A stretch of 64,000 nucleotides of DNA. It comes from DATHTC01 sp963746805. Lineage in GTDB: Bacteria; Actinomycetota; Thermoleophilia; Gaiellales; Gaiellaceae. Shown in pieces: positions 1 to 10,052 of this stretch (position 1 is the first letter of the stretch; every line of letters starts with the position of its first letter). A program made the position numbers and the translations under genes. The stretch lies in the NCBI GenBank assembly GCA_963746805.1, contig CAVVCQ010000001.1, positions 744,001-808,000 on the forward strand, in the 5' to 3' direction. The notes under the pieces are model-generated. The model ran no database searches, had not been told where the DNA came from, and saw nothing but the letters and a program-made list of their open reading frames with translations.

Positions 1-240
1 CACTCGTTCACGTTCGCGTGGCGCGGCGGCCGGCTCGAGGCGCGGCTCGACGTGCTGCCGGTCTGGCGCCCGCCGTCGGTCTTCGAGCGCGAGGAGCCGG
101 ATCTGTGGCGGACCGTTTCGGGCCGCGAGCGCGGCGAGTGGCTGCGCGTGCGGCGCGACGAGGACGGCGCCGTCGACCGCCTCAACTGGGCCGGCTACCC
201 GTTCACGCGCAAGCCGGAGACGTTCGAGCCGAAGCCCTAG
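1..240 (+). CDS. Serine hydrolase (beta-lactamase-like), C-terminal fragment
   Basis: Open from the left edge of the window to a TAG stop at 238-240, giving about 79 residues with no start, so only the C-terminus is present. The ending (a run with LRV, DGAVDRLNWAGYPFTRKPE near the stop) resembles the small beta-rich tail domain that follows the catalytic domain in many actinobacterial class C beta-lactamase-like serine hydrolases, which often end in an FTR(T/K)P motif. That is a resemblance from memory; the catalytic SxxK and YxN motifs lie outside the window. It converges on the exporter permease on the other strand, whose stop is 10 bp away. Confidence 0.5.
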   Translation, partial: HSFTFAWRGGRLEARLDVLPVWRPPSVFEREEPDLWRTVSGRERGEWLRVRRDEDGAVDRLNWAGYPFTRKPETFEPKP

Positions 241-249
241 CCGCTCGTC

Positions 250-2809
250 CTACTCGTACTGGAGCGCCTGCAGGACGTTCAACCGCGCCGCGCGCCGCGC
301 CGGGAAGATCGCGGCCACGATCCCGACGATGATCGCGGCGATCGCGAACACGATGATCTGCCCGATCGGGAGCGAGAACTCGATGAACTCGACGCGCGCG
401 ACGAGGAGCGCGCCGAGGACGACCCCGAGCACGATCCCGAGGACGCCGCCGATCAGCGCCGTGATCACGCTCTCGTGGCGGATCATCCGGCGCACCTGCC
501 GCCGCGTCATCCCGATCGCGCGCAGCATCCCGATCTCGCGCGTCCGCTCGAACACGGTCAGCACGAGCGTGTTGACGATCCCGAACAGGCTCACGATCAC
601 GGACAGCGCGAGCAGCACGTAGAGGATGTTGAGGATCGCGCTCAGCCCCGAGATCTGGTTGTCGATGAACTCGTCGCGCGTCGCAACCTTCGCGTTCGGG
701 AACTCGGTCAGCGTCTGCTCGAGCGCGGCGGCGTTCGCGTCGGTCTGGCCGCCCTCGATGCGCACGAACGAGTAGAGGTTGCGCGGCTGCGGGTTGTGCT
801 CGTCCCAGGCCGCCTGCGAGATCGTGACGTTGCCGAACGGCGAGCCGCCGGCCGGCGGCTCGAAGATGCCGTCGATCGTGAACTGCTCCGTCTCGCCGTT
901 CGCGAAGGTGAGCTCGATCGGCGAGCCGACGCGCAGGTCGTGGTCGTCGGCGTAGTTCTCGTCGACGAACGCGCCGTCGGCGCCGAGCGATCCGAGCACC
1001 GCGTTCGACCCCTCCTTCCAGTCGACGTTGAAGATCGACTCGGCCTCCGGGTTCACGGCGGTGGCGAAGATCGTGTCGCCGAACGCCAGCGCCTCGCCGG
1101 TGCGGACGTTGCCGACGGCCTCGACGCCCGGCGACTCCTCGACCGCGTCGGCGACCGAGACCGGGAGCGGCGAGAAGTTGTTCTGCGCGGTGATCGCGTA
1201 GTCGGCGCCGCTCCAGAGGTCCTCGACCGCGTTCGTGAAGGTCGACGTGATCCCGGCGGCGAGGGTGGCGACGAGGGTGACGAGCGCGAGCCCGATCATC
1301 AGCGCCGACGCCGTCGACGCGGTGCGCTGCGGATTCCGCTGCGCGTTGTCCCGCGCCAGGCGTCCCGCGACGCCGCCCATGCGGCGGGAGGGGATGCCGA
1401 GGACGCCGGCGAGTGGGCGGGCGATCCGGGCGGCGAGGAGCGCGACGCCGAAGAAGATCAGGATCGCGCCGACGCCCATCCAGATCAGGATCTGCGTCGT
1501 GCCGAGGTCGGGCGCGAAGAGCGCGAACAGGAGCGCGGCGAAGCCGAGCAGGGTCAGGAGCACGGACCCGAGCGTCCGGAAGCGGGCGAAGCGCGACTGC
1601 GGCAGCTCCGCGCCCTCGCGCACGGCCGCGATCGGCGGGACGCGGGTCGCGCGGATCGCCGGCCGGAGGCTCGCGAGCAGCGTCACGACGATCCCGACGA
1701 GCAGCGACACGACGACCGTTCGCGGCTCGAGGAGGAGGCCCTCGTTCGGCAGCGTGAACCCGACGGCGTCGAACAGCCAGAAGAGGCCGTGGGCGAGGAG
1801 GAGTCCGAGGACGAGCCCGACGACCGACGCGAGCGCGCCGACGACGAGCGCCTCGATCACGATCGACATGAGCACCTGGCGGCGCGAACCGCCGATCGTC
1901 CGCAGCGTCGCGAACTCGCGCGTCCGCTGGGCGATCGTGATCGAGAGCGAGTTCGCGATCACGAAGCTGCCGACGAACAGCGCGATCCCGCCGAAGGCCA
2001 GCAGGAAGCCGCGGAGGAAGCCGATGAACTCGTTCGTCTCCTCCGCGTCGTCGGTCGCCTGCTGCGAGGCCGACTGCACCTGCGCCGTCGGCGGTAGGAC
2101 CGGCTCAATCTCCTGGATGAGCTGCTGGTCGGTCGTTCCCGGCTCGGCGGCGACGGCGATCTCGTCGAGCTTGCCGCGCTTGCCGAAGAGCTCCTGCGCG
2201 GTCTGGAGGTCGAAGCCGGCGAGCGTGGCGCCGCCGATCGTCGAGACCGAGCCGAACCGCACGATCCCGGAGATCCGCAGCTGCTGAACGGGGCCCTCGG
2301 CCTGGACGCCGACCGTCTCGCCGAGCTGCGAGGTCCTCCTGGTCCGCGGTCGACTCGTCGACGACGACGTCCCCCGGGCCGGGCCACGCGCCCTGGACGA
2401 GGGCCAGCGGGTTGAAGGGCGAGTCGCCGTTTGCGATCGAGAAGCCGAGGTTGGGCGCCCCACCGAAGACGATCGCCTTGCCGTCCTCGCCGATCAGCTG
2501 GGCCTCGCCGTCGACGCTGCCCTCCGCCGCTTCGACGCCCGAGAGCTCGCGTACCTCCGGGAGCAGCGACTCGTCGAGGGTCGGCGCGAACGAGCCCTGG
2601 CCCTCCGAGAGGTCGAAGGCGGATTTGCCGCTGATGACGGCGTTCGAGCCCTGGCGGACGTCCGTGAAGATCGTGTCGAACGCCTTGTCGATCGAGTCGG
2701 TCAGGACGAACGTGCCGCTGACCATGGCGACGCCGAGCACGATCGCGATCGCCGTCAGCGCCGTCCGCAGCTTGCGCCCCAGCAGTCCCTTCAGGGCGAA
2801 CTTCGTCAC
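250..2809 (-). CDS. FtsX/MacB-type ABC transporter permease, frame broken
   Basis: Integral membrane half of an exporter of the MacB/LolCDE type. About 850 residues if the frames are joined, the usual size for actinobacterial permeases with two FtsX domains. It starts with GTG at 2809 (VTKFALKGLLGRKLRTALTAIA, first TM), has a periplasmic domain, three TMs (about 2000-1700), a second N-terminal-like TM with FTNAVEDL after it, and a last FtsX domain ending in the typical ERTREIGMLRAIGMTRRQV and ALQYE tail. The frame changes once near 2325-2335: upstream reads ESTADQEDL, downstream resumes LGETVGVQAEG, consistent with one extra base. The start overlaps the ATPase stop by 4 bp (GTGA), so the two are translationally coupled. 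Substrate unknown. Confidence 0.85.
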
Positions 2810-3583
2810 GCCGTGGTAATCGACTCCAGCGCCGCGAGGACCTCGTGCGGCTGCGACCGCGGCAGCTCCTTCACGATCAACCCGTCGGCGAGGAAGAGGA
2901 TCCGGTCGGCGATCGCGGCGGCGCGCGCCTCGTGGGTGACCATCACCGTGGTCTGCCCGTACGCGTCGACGGACTCGCGCATCAGGTCGAGGATCTCGCC
3001 GCCGGTTTTCGAGTCGAGGTTGCCGGTCGGCTCGTCGGCGAAGACCACGGTCGGTCGGCTGACGAGCGCGCGGGCGATCGCGACGCGTTGCTGCTGGCCG
3101 CCGGAGAGCTCGGCGGGGCGATGCGTGAGGCGGTCGGCGAGCCCGACCCGACGGATCATGTCGTCGAAGAACGCCCTGTCCGGCTTCTCGCCCGCGAGCG
3201 ACAGCGGCAGGAGCACGTTCTCCTCCGCGGTCAGCATCGGCAGCAGGTTGAAGAACTGGAAGACGAAGCCGATGTGCTCGCGGCGCAGCCGCGTGAGCTG
3301 GGTGTCGTTCAGGTCCGACACGCGGGTGCCGGCGATGGCGACGTCGCCTTCGGTCGGCTTGTCGAGCCCGGCCATGATGTGCATGAGCGTCGACTTGCCG
3401 GATCCCGACGGGCCCATGACGGCGACCAGCTGGCCCCGTTCGACCTTGAGGTCGATGCCGCGGAGCGCGTCGACGGCCGTCTCGCCCTCGCCGTAGCGGC
3501 GCGAGACGCCCGATCGCCTCGACGACCGTCTCGGACGTCGTCGGCTCTGCCGTGGCCGCGGCGGCTTCGGTCGCGTCGCTCAC
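2806..3583 (-). CDS. ABC exporter ATP-binding protein (MacB/LolD type), frame broken
   Basis: ATPase partner of the permease directly downstream. From a GTG at 3583 it reads MSDATEAAAATAEPTTSETV, then the frame breaks near 3509-3511 (a run of three C on the plus strand; one base too many) and resumes with VSRRYGEGETAVDALRGIDL. After that it is intact: Walker A GPSGSGKST, Q-loop FQFFNLLP, signature LSGGQQQRVAIARAL, Walker B VVFADEPTGNLD, H-loop VTHEARAA. About 258 residues when joined, normal for this family. The Ala/Thr-rich first 20 residues are dispensable-looking. Its stop overlaps the permease GTG start. Family assignment is firm; what is exported is not known. Confidence 0.85.
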
Positions 3584-3637
3584 GCCGTCACCGTAACGAA
3601 ACCCAGCCGGGGACGCGCAATACGGCTAACCCCCTCC

Positions 3638-4679
3638 TCAGCGGTCGCCGGCGATCCAGAAGGCGGCAGCGGCGCCGACATACGCCGCGATGAGGACGGC
3701 GCCGCGCCAGCGGCTCGAGCGGCCCTGGAAGAGGAGCGCTGTCGCCACCGTGACCGACACCGCGAGCACGGCGATCTCGACCTCGCGGAACGTCAGAGCC
3801 AGGGGATCGATCAGCCACGAGAGGAGCGCCACCGCCGGGATGAGGAAGACCGCGACCTGCGCGCTCGACGCCAGCGCGATCTCGGTCGCCAGCAAGATCT
3901 TCCCGCGCGCGGCCACGACGACGGCGCCGCCGTGCTCGGCCGCGTTGCCGACAATCGCGACGATCACCGCCGCGACGAAGAACTCGCTCAGCCCGGCCTT
4001 CTCGGAGAAGGTCGTCGAGCGAGCCGACGAGGATCTCCGCGATCAGCGCGGTGATCACCGTCGCCCCGGCGAGCACGAGCAGCGATTGCCGGAGCGACCA
4101 GGCCGCCATCGCCTCCGACTCGTCCGAGACGTGCATGAGCGCGTGCCGCCGCAGCGACCACCAGGTCACGCCCAGGTAAACGACGAGCAGGATCACCGCG
4201 GGGATGATCGAGAGGCGCGCGTACTTCTCGGCGTCGGGATCCTCGGCCGAGAAGCCGGGGATTGCCGGGATCAGGAACAGCAGCGTCGCGAACGCGACCA
4301 GCCCAAGCGAGAGGAAGGACGACGGGCGGTCGATCCGGCCCCGGCCGCCGAAGAGCAGCGAGAACCCGAGGACGAGCAGCAGGTTCCCGACCACGGAGCC
4401 GGTGAGCGACCCGCGCACGACCTCGAACAGGCCCTCCGACACCGCGAAGAGCGCGATGATCAGCTCAGGCGCGTTCCCGAAGGTGGCGTTGAGGAAGCCG
4501 CCGATCCCGGGTCCGGTGTGGTGCGACGCGTGCTCGGTCGCCTCCCCGATCAGCCACGCGAGCGGAATGAGCGCGAGCGCCGCCAGCACGAAGTCGAGCG
4601 TGTCGCGGTGGAGGACGTAGTGCGAGACGATCGCGATCGGCGCGAGGGCGAGCGAGCCGAAGAGGAAGCGGCGGACCAC
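3638..4679 (-). CDS. cax: Calcium/proton exchanger (CaCA family, CAX type), frame broken
   Basis: Membrane antiporter that exports Ca2+ (or another divalent cation) against protons. Two homologous alpha repeats are visible: GEATEHASHHTGPGIGGFLNATFGNAPE with the acidic and GN residues of the first repeat, and IVGNAAEHGGAVVVAARGK in the second. About ten to eleven TM segments, about 347 residues joined, typical of CAX/ChaA. The frame breaks near 4012-4022 between ILVGSL and FSEKAGLSEFF; adding one base restores a normal family sequence. GTG start at 4679. It runs towards the exporter ATPase, 54 bp away, and is divergent from the Cys-rich gene at 4791. Confidence 0.85.
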
Positions 4680-4720
4680 GGGCGGCCGAGAACCCTAACG
4701 ATGCGACCGATGATTGCGCC

Positions 4721-4742
4721 GGGGCCTAGCGCGGTAGGCCCC
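4721..4742. promoter_or_regulatory. Stem-loop or operator between divergent genes
   Basis: Perfect 8-bp inverted repeat GGGGCCTA / TAGGCCCC with a 6-nt spacer, located between the antiporter (start 4679, minus) and the Cys-rich gene (start 4791, plus). On the minus strand a TTGACA hexamer (4747-4752) sits just upstream and TAGGCC 17 bp further on, so the dyad may overlap a minus-strand promoter. Either an operator or a leader hairpin; seen in sequence, function inferred. Confidence 0.4.
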
Positions 4743-4790
4743 TCCTGTCAAGCCTTGCGGCGGTCCCGACGCCGCTCCACAATCTTCTCG

Positions 4791-5216
4791 ATGGGTTCCG
4801 AATACCGCGCACAGGAGACCTCGCCGAAGCTGCCGCTCCGGCCGCAGGACGAGGTCGCCTGTCGCCGGTGCGACGTCCACTGCGACAAGGTCGTGTACCC
4901 GTCGGCCTGTCTCCAGCGCGCGTGCCCGTTCGTCTACGCGTACGAGGAGTTCGGGCACACCTACGTCGGTTGCATGCAGAAGGTGTTCCGGGTCGAGATC
5001 GACGTCGACATGCTCCGGGCAGCCGAGGCGCGGCGCGAGGGCTTCGGCGCGATCCGCGCGACCCGGAACCCGCTGCCGATGTGCCGGACCGAGGTCGAGA
5101 GCTGCTACGACCACCGCACCGGCGAGCTCGGCTGCGTCAACCCGGAGTTCTCGGAGCTGCCGGAGGGCCGGCCGACGTTCCGGGTCTTCACGACGCTCCG
5201 ACCCGAACGCTCCTAG
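4791..5216 (+). CDS. Cysteine-rich protein of unknown function
   Basis: 141 residues, not recognised. Nine cysteines: C24, C27, C31 (pattern CRRCDVHC), C40, C45 (SACLQRACP), C61, C98, C105 and C115. The CxxCxxxC...C...C spacing suggests a zinc or iron-sulfur site rather than disulfides, because there is no signal peptide or TM segment. ATG at 4791 is the first start after the divergent promoter region, and the protein continues without frame breaks to TAG at 5214-5216. Codon use is like its neighbours. It stands alone between the antiporter and the lytic-enzyme gene, so context gives no function. Confidence 0.75.
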   Translation: MGSEYRAQETSPKLPLRPQDEVACRRCDVHCDKVVYPSACLQRACPFVYAYEEFGHTYVGCMQKVFRVEIDVDMLRAAEARREGFGAIRATRNPLPMCRTEVESCYDHRTGELGCVNPEFSELPEGRPTFRVFTTLRPERS

Positions 5217-5302
5217 AAATTCCGCGCGCGGCGCGGTACCACTAGCCGAGGGACCGTTCCTGCGGCGCGGCTCCCGGTCCAGCCAGCCGAGAGGAGCACG
5301 CC

Positions 5303-6046
5303 ATGCCGCATGGAGAGACGCCCGGTCAGCTTGTCGCTTCGCTCAAGCGGGCACGGGGCAAGGGCCTCGACGCGATCTGCCTCGAGGCGGAGCAGAAGAA
5401 GGGGCTGCCGCGAGGCATTCTCCTCGCGATCTCCTCGCGCGAGACGCACTGCCGCAACGTCGTCGGCGACGGCGGCCACGGCCGCGGGTACTTCCAGATC
5501 GACGACCGCGCGCATCCGGTCTTCCTGCGCAAGCACGGCGCTTTCGGCCCGGGCGGCGTGCCGCCGACACGTGAGGCGGCCCTGTACGCGGCGCAGCTCC
5601 TCCTCGACAACGGAAGCTTCGGTCGGCGGAACGGGGTGAAGCCGGTCGACCTGCTGAAGTTCTCGCTGTCGTCGTACAACGCCGGCGCCGGCAATGCGAT
5701 CAAGGGCTACCGCGACGGCGACTCCGATCGCCGTACGGCGCACGCGAACTACGGCCGCGACGTGCTCGACCGGCTGCGGATCGTCACCGCCTGGCTCGAC
5801 GACGCACCGATCCCGCGCGACCGGCCGGTGCTCCGTGAGGGCTCCCGCGGGAAGGCGGTGCTCGAGCTGAAGGAGAAGCTCGCGGCCGCGACCGACGGCC
5901 CGCCGATCTTCGCGATGACGCCGGTCTGGGGGAAGGCGCTCACGAAGGCGGTCGAGGAGTTCCAGCGGGCGCACGGCCTCGACGACGACGCGGTCGTCGG
6001 CCAGGACACGTGGCGCGCGCTCGACCGCGTGCCGATGCCGACCTAG
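5303..6046 (+). CDS. Lytic transglycosylase-like protein with peptidoglycan-binding repeat
   Basis: 247 residues, probably a murein hydrolase. Residues 20-165 look like a lysozyme/SLT fold: ISSRETHCRNV with E47 as the likely catalytic acid, GGHGRGYFQID, and SSYNAGAGNAIKGY. Residues 175-243 are a peptidoglycan-binding domain 1 repeat (LREGSRGKAVLELKEKL, FQRAHGLDDDAVVGQDTW). No signal peptide is visible, which is odd for a cell-wall enzyme; it could act after lysis, leave by another route, or be phage-derived. Good Shine-Dalgarno GAGGAG at 5291-5296 supports ATG 5303. Its stop overlaps that of the LysR gene on the other strand by 4 bp. Confidence 0.8.
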   Translation: MPHGETPGQLVASLKRARGKGLDAICLEAEQKKGLPRGILLAISSRETHCRNVVGDGGHGRGYFQIDDRAHPVFLRKHGAFGPGGVPPTREAALYAAQLLLDNGSFGRRNGVKPVDLLKFSLSSYNAGAGNAIKGYRDGDSDRRTAHANYGRDVLDRLRIVTAWLDDAPIPRDRPVLREGSRGKAVLELKEKLAAATDGPPIFAMTPVWGKALTKAVEEFQRAHGLDDDAVVGQDTWRALDRVPMPT

Positions 6047-6966
6047 GTCGCCGCGGCGTACGCGGCGTCGCCCGCCCCCGCGGCGGCGACGAGCGCGCGT
6101 ATGAACGCGTCGCGGCCGGGATGCGGCTCGACCTCCGACGCGACGGCGGCGTAGATGCGCCGGTTCGGACCCTGGAACGCGACCGGCCGGACGGCCACGC
6201 CCGGATGCGGCCGCGCGAGCGCCGAATCGGGCGCGAACGCGACTCCGATCCCCGCCGCGACAAGCGCCTGCATCGCGGTGTAGTCGTCGAAGCCGAGCCC
6301 GATCTTGGCCCGGAAACCGGCGGCGGCGCACGCGCGCTCCGTGAACGGGTGGCACGACGAACGCGTTGAGGACGACAGCCAGGTCTCGTCGGCGAGCTCG
6401 GCGAGGACGACCTGGGTCGCGCGCGCGGCGGTGTGGTCGGCGGGGAGGACGACGCGCAGTGGCTCGGCGAAGAGCGGCATCAGCTCGAGGCGCGCGTCGG
6501 CCGGGAGCGGCACGTGGTCGTACTCGTAGAGGAGCGCGACGTCGAGGTCGTGCGCGGCGACCCGCGCCATCGCCTCGAGCGGGTCGAGCTGCTCCACGCG
6601 CACCTCGACGTCCGGGTGCGTGCGCGAGAGCGAGCGCAGCGCCGGCGGCAGCACCGACGCGCCGGCGGTCGGGAACGAGCCGATGGAGAGCGGAGCCGGC
6701 CGGCCCGCGAGCGCGTGCATCTCCGCCTCCGCATCGGCGAGGCGGCCGAGAATGTCGTCGGCTCGTGCTGCGAGCGCGGCTCCCGCCTCGGTCGGCCGCA
6801 CGCCGCGCGACGACCTGACGAGCAGGCGTGTTCCCGTCTCCCGCTCGAGCTTCGCGAGCTGCTGCGAGACGGCCGAAGGCGTGTACGACAGCGCCCGCGC
6901 GGCCCCCGAGATGGAGCCGGCGCGCACGACCTCGCGGAGGACCCGGAGCCGGGTGACGTCGAGCAT
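6043..6966 (-). CDS. LysR family transcriptional regulator
   Basis: 307 residues. N-terminal winged helix-turn-helix (MLDVTRLRVLREVVRAGSISGAARALSYTPSAVSQQLAKLE) followed by a LysR substrate-binding domain (PLSIGSFPTAGASVLPPALRSL to the C-terminus) with the usual two-lobe pattern. ATG at 6966 is chosen over an upstream in-frame start because family members begin about here and the bases before it (6967-6980) are AT-rich, unlike coding DNA. It is divergent from the permease at 7039 with a 72-bp spacer, so it may regulate that exporter or itself. Ligand unknown. Confidence 0.9.
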   Translation of the reverse strand: MLDVTRLRVLREVVRAGSISGAARALSYTPSAVSQQLAKLERETGTRLLVRSSRGVRPTEAGAALAARADDILGRLADAEAEMHALAGRPAPLSIGSFPTAGASVLPPALRSLSRTHPDVEVRVEQLDPLEAMARVAAHDLDVALLYEYDHVPLPADARLELMPLFAEPLRVVLPADHTAARATQVVLAELADETWLSSSTRSSCHPFTERACAAAGFRAKIGLGFDDYTAMQALVAAGIGVAFAPDSALARPHPGVAVRPVAFQGPNRRIYAAVASEVEPHPGRDAFIRALVAAAGAGDAAYAAAT

Positions 6967-7038
6967 GTAGTGAAACTTAACGCGAGCGCAGCGAACAGGA
7001 ATGGCGGTGACCCGCGTCGCGACTGGCACCGTCGGGCC

Positions 7039-10000
7039 ATGAGCCCGCTCCGGCGCGTGGCGGTCCCGCTGCGGCTCGCGGCCGTCCGGGCGCGGAGCGC
7101 ACCGGGCGACGACCGCGCTCGCGGCGCTCGGGATCGCGGCCGCCGCGGCGATGCTCGCGGCGGTGCTCGGCGCGTCGCTCGTCGCGCGGGACCGCAGCCT
7201 CGCGCGGGCGCTCGACGAGGTGCCGACGGCGCAGCGCTCCGTCCGCGTCGCGTGGTTCGGCGTCCCCGGCCCGGGAGCGGTCGGCTGGTCGGAGCTCGAC
7301 CGGCAGGCGCGCGACGCGCTCGCGCCGTTCGGCGATCCGACCGCGCTCGTGCTCTACCGGCAGAGCACGGTCGCGGGACGCTTCGTCGGGATCGCCGGTG
7401 CCGAGGACGTCGGTCGCTGGGTCCGCCTCCGCAGCGGGCGCCTGCCGCGGCCGTGCCGGCCGAGCCGGTGCGAGGTGCTCCGCATCGGCGGCGAAGGTGC
7501 GCTGCCCGATGCGCCGGACCTCCGGCTCGCCGTCGTCGGCACCGCGTTGCTGCGGGACGATGTCCTGTTCGGCGGCTCGGTCGCGCCGGACCGGAGCGGG
7601 CAGCTGTCGCCCGTCGTCCGCCAGGCCCGCGCGTACCACCAGCCGCCGCCACCCCCGTTCGTGCTGGCGGAAGGCGTCGACGGGCTCGTGCAGGCGCCGC
7701 CGCTCGCGCGCCTCTTTCGCAGCTACGCGTGGCTGCTCCCGCTCGCGGACAGCGGGATCCACGCCTGGGACGTGGGCCGGTTCGCGCGCGACGTCGACGG
7801 GGCGCGGGCCGAGCTGGCGTCGTCGTCGAGCGGCTTCGACGTGACGGCGCCCGTCGAGGAGGTTCGCGCCGCGGAGCGGGCCGGACGGACCTCGGCTCGG
7901 CGGCTGCTCGTCGTCGGCGGGCAGGCGGCGGGGCTGCTGCTCGCGTTCGCAGCGCTGGCCGCGGCGGCGGCGCGGCGGGACGCGGCCCGCTGGCGCGACC
8001 GGCTCGGGTGGTCCGGCGCGGCGCCGTGGCAGGCGGGGCTCGTCGCGGCGGCGGGTGCGGCGGCGACCGCGGTCGCCGGCGTGCTCGTGGGCTGGGGCGT
8101 CGGCGCGGCCGCGTCCGGGGCGCTCGCCCGCCGCGAGGGCGTCCCCGGCGGCGAGGTCGTGACGCGCGGCCTGCTCTCGTCCGACGCGCTCGTCGCGGCG
8201 CTCGCGCTCGCGGCCGCAGCGGCGGCGGTGATCGTGCTGGCGCAGCGGCAGCCCGGCCGGGGTGGAGGGAGGCTCCGTCCGCTCGACGTCGCCGCGCTCG
8301 GTGCAGCGGCCGTACTCGTGGTCGGGTTACTGCGCGGCGAGGCCGATGCGTCGCAGGTGGGCGAGGACGGGACCGGGGTCTTCCTGCTCCTCCTCCCGGG
8401 GCTCGCCACGTTCGCCGCCGGGGCGCTCGCGGCCAGGCTCGTCCCGTCCGTGCTCGGTGCGCTCGCCGCGCGTGTGCCGGCGAGGCGGGTGACGCTCCGC
8501 CTGGCGCTGCTCGCCCTCGGGCGTGGCTCGGCGTTCGCCGCGGTCGCGGTCGGCTTCCTCGTCGTCAGCCTGGGGCTCGCGCTCTTCGCCGCGACGTATC
8601 GCTCGACGCTGCTCGAGGGGCAGCGCGACCAGGCGGCGTTCGCGCTCCCGCTCGACCTGCGCGTCCGTGAGGACCTCGGGCACCTCGTCGCGCCGACGGA
8701 GGCCGCGCCGCTGGCGGCCTACCGGCGACTCGGGCCGGATCTGCGGGTCGAGCCGGTCGCGCGGGCCGCGGCCTCCGCTCCGGGGATCGGCGGCCTCGAG
8801 CTGGTCGGCATCGACGCCGACGGCGCTCCCGGCGCTCGCAGGGTGGCGCGACGACTTCTCGCGGACGTCGCCGCGCGAGCTCGGACGGCTGCTCGCCGGC
8901 GGGGCCGAGCCGGTCGGTCCGACGATCCCGAAGGACGCGCGCACGCTGCGCGTCGACGCGAGCGGCGAGGGCGTGACGCTGTCGCTCGTGGCGCTGCGCG
9001 GCGACGGGCGGGGTGTCGTGCTCGACCTCGGGCGCCTCGACGGCGGCCCGCTCTCCGTCCCGGTGCCGGTGGAGGCGCGCGGCGCCCGGCTCGTCCGGCT
9101 CGTCGTACGCCCGACGACTCGCGTGCTCGAGCGCGGCGCCGACTCCGGGCGTGCGCTCGTCGGCTCGTTCCGCCTCGACGGCGTCGAGGCGGACGGGCGG
9201 CCGCTCGACGTCGCCTCGTGGGTGGGCGAGGGCGGGCTCGACCACGAGGGCACGACCGTCCGCTACGCGCTCACCGACCGGGAGACGGCGCTGCTCCGGC
9301 CGCGCCCGCCCGAGCCCCCGCCTGCGCTCGTCACCCCGGCTGCCGCGGCCGTGGCCGGGTCGGACGGGACGCTGACGCTGCGGGTCGCGGGCGACGCGGT
9401 ACGCGTGCGCGTCGCCGCCGTCGCCCGCCGCATCCCCGGCACGCGCGGCGAGGCCGTCGTCGTCGACCGGACGGCGCTGCAGGCCGCGGCGCCACCGGGC
9501 GCGGCGGCCGTGTCCGAAATCTGGATCGGGGCACCGGGCGCCGCTGCCGCCCGGGCCGTCGAGGCGCGGCTACGGCGGCCGCCGTTCGACGTCCTCGCCG
9601 TGGACTCGCGGGCCGCACTCGCACGGCGGCTCGAGACGGATCCGCTGGCCGAGGTGACGCTCGCGACGCTCGTCGCGGCCGCCGCCGTCGCCCTGGTGCT
9701 CGCCGTCGCAGGCCTCGTGCTGCTCGTGCTCGGCGACGCGCGCGACGAGCGGGAGGAGCTGCTCGACCTCGAGGCGCAGGGCGCGGAGCCGGGGATGCTG
9801 CGCCGGCAGTTGCGCGTCCGCGCCGCGATCCTCGCGGGGGCCGGTCTCGTCTTCGCGCTCGCGGTGGGCGCCGTGCTGGCGGCGCTCGTGGTCGACCTCG
9901 TGGCGGTGACGGCGAACGCGGGGACTCCCGTGCCGCCGCTCCGCCTCGCGTTCGAGCCGCTGCCACTGGCGGCGGGCCTCGTCGTCCTCGTCCTCGGGGC

Positions 10001-10052
10001 CGCGGCCGCGGTCGGCGCTGCCTCGACGCGCGCGGTCGGGAGCACGCGGTGA
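7039..10052 (+). CDS. FtsX-like ABC transporter permease, two frame breaks
   Basis: Large exporter permease, about 1,004 residues when joined. ATG 7039 reads MSPLRRVAVPLRLAAVRAR, the frame breaks near 7095 (one base missing) and continues HRATTALAALGIAAAAAM, the first TM. It then runs through an extracytoplasmic domain and TMs at about 7900-8600, breaks again near 8821 (one extra G in GACGGCG), and finishes in a third frame with a second extracytoplasmic domain and terminal TMs (LATLVAAAAVALVLAVAGLVL, DEREELLDLEAQG, three TMs). The two-domain FtsX layout is clear. Its TGA at 10050-10052 overlaps the GTG of the double ATPase. Substrate unknown. Confidence 0.8.
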
